Part shown: piece by piece, positions 63,960-64,000 of the stretch
Layout: each line of letters starts with the position of its first letter
How positions within the stretch are numbered: position 1 is the stretch's first letter
DNA from: Paracoccus alkenifer
Lineage (GTDB): Bacteria > Pseudomonadota > Alphaproteobacteria > Rhodobacterales > Rhodobacteraceae
Reading direction: 5' to 3'
DNA: 64,000 bases
NCBI RefSeq assembly: GCF_900108405.1
Contig: NZ_FNXG01000001.1
Span: forward strand, 806,001-870,000
Notes under the pieces: model-generated
Database searches by the model: none
Seen by the model: the letters and a program-made list of their open reading frames with translations, nothing else
What the model was told of the DNA's origin: nothing
Made by a program: the position numbers and the translations under genes

Positions 63960-64000
63960 CGACGCGCCCGCACCGGCAGAAAATGGCCGGGGCGGATGTG

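Overview
The window is a high-GC chromosomal segment from an alphaproteobacterium of the Rhodobacteraceae, most like Paracoccus. That placement is an inference from gene content, gene order and protein style; no database was searched. Coding density is high and the gene set is mostly core.

Layout. 1-6.2 kb (+): 3' part of pyrE, dnaB, a DUF486 membrane-protein gene whose 3' end runs into a palindromic repeat array, an ScfR-type acyl-CoA regulator, and a coupled M23 peptidase-bactofilin pair. 6.3-9.2 kb (-): DUF2189 protein, coaD, a CBS protein and a LysR regulator. 9.3-15.2 kb (+): valine catabolism (mmsA, isobutyryl-CoA dehydrogenase, 3-hydroxyisobutyryl-CoA hydrolase, mmsB) with a STAS-less SulP transporter between mmsA and the rest. 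15.3-39 kb (-): the division and cell wall (dcw) cluster in canonical order, mraZ-rsmH-ftsL-ftsI-murE-murF-mraY-murD-ftsW-murG-murC-orf-murB-ddl-ftsQ-ftsA-ftsZ, then lpxC, bamD and recN. Upstream of mraZ lies a long structured leader with MraZ-type boxes, a promoter and a palindromic DnaA box, resembling the UpsM small RNA locus of Rhodobacter sphaeroides. mrp follows.

40.7-48.7 kb: three tandem hairpins with CCTCCTCCC loops (cuckoo/CcsR-type sRNAs), rlmJ, cbpM-cbpA, tRNA-Met(CAU), about 0.8 kb without recognisable genes, a possible glycosyltransferase fragment, an iron module (hemP, bfd-like, bfr), gltX, a minimal zincin and a PfkB kinase. 48.9-56.5 kb: yidC, a MOSC protein, engB, a capsule-export ABC trio (KpsM/KpsE/KpsT-like) and a phosphohexomutase. 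56.6-64 kb: a coupled SnoaL-GNAT-nitrilase run, ttcA, yidD-rnpA-rpmH, an orphan histidine kinase, tRNA-Arg(ACG), pabB and pabC.

The most notable non-coding signals are the CCTCCTCCC hairpin array, the dcw leader with a DnaA box over its promoter, three 11-bp-phased DnaA-box-like 9-mers before dnaB, a dispersed composite repeat (hairpin + CCCCCGRGGATATTT + CCGCCCGAAG) that occupies two gaps of the dcw cluster, and the 25-nt palindromes at the end of the DUF486 gene. Several genes too short for ordinary ORF calling (hemP, rpmH) were found by reading the sequence.
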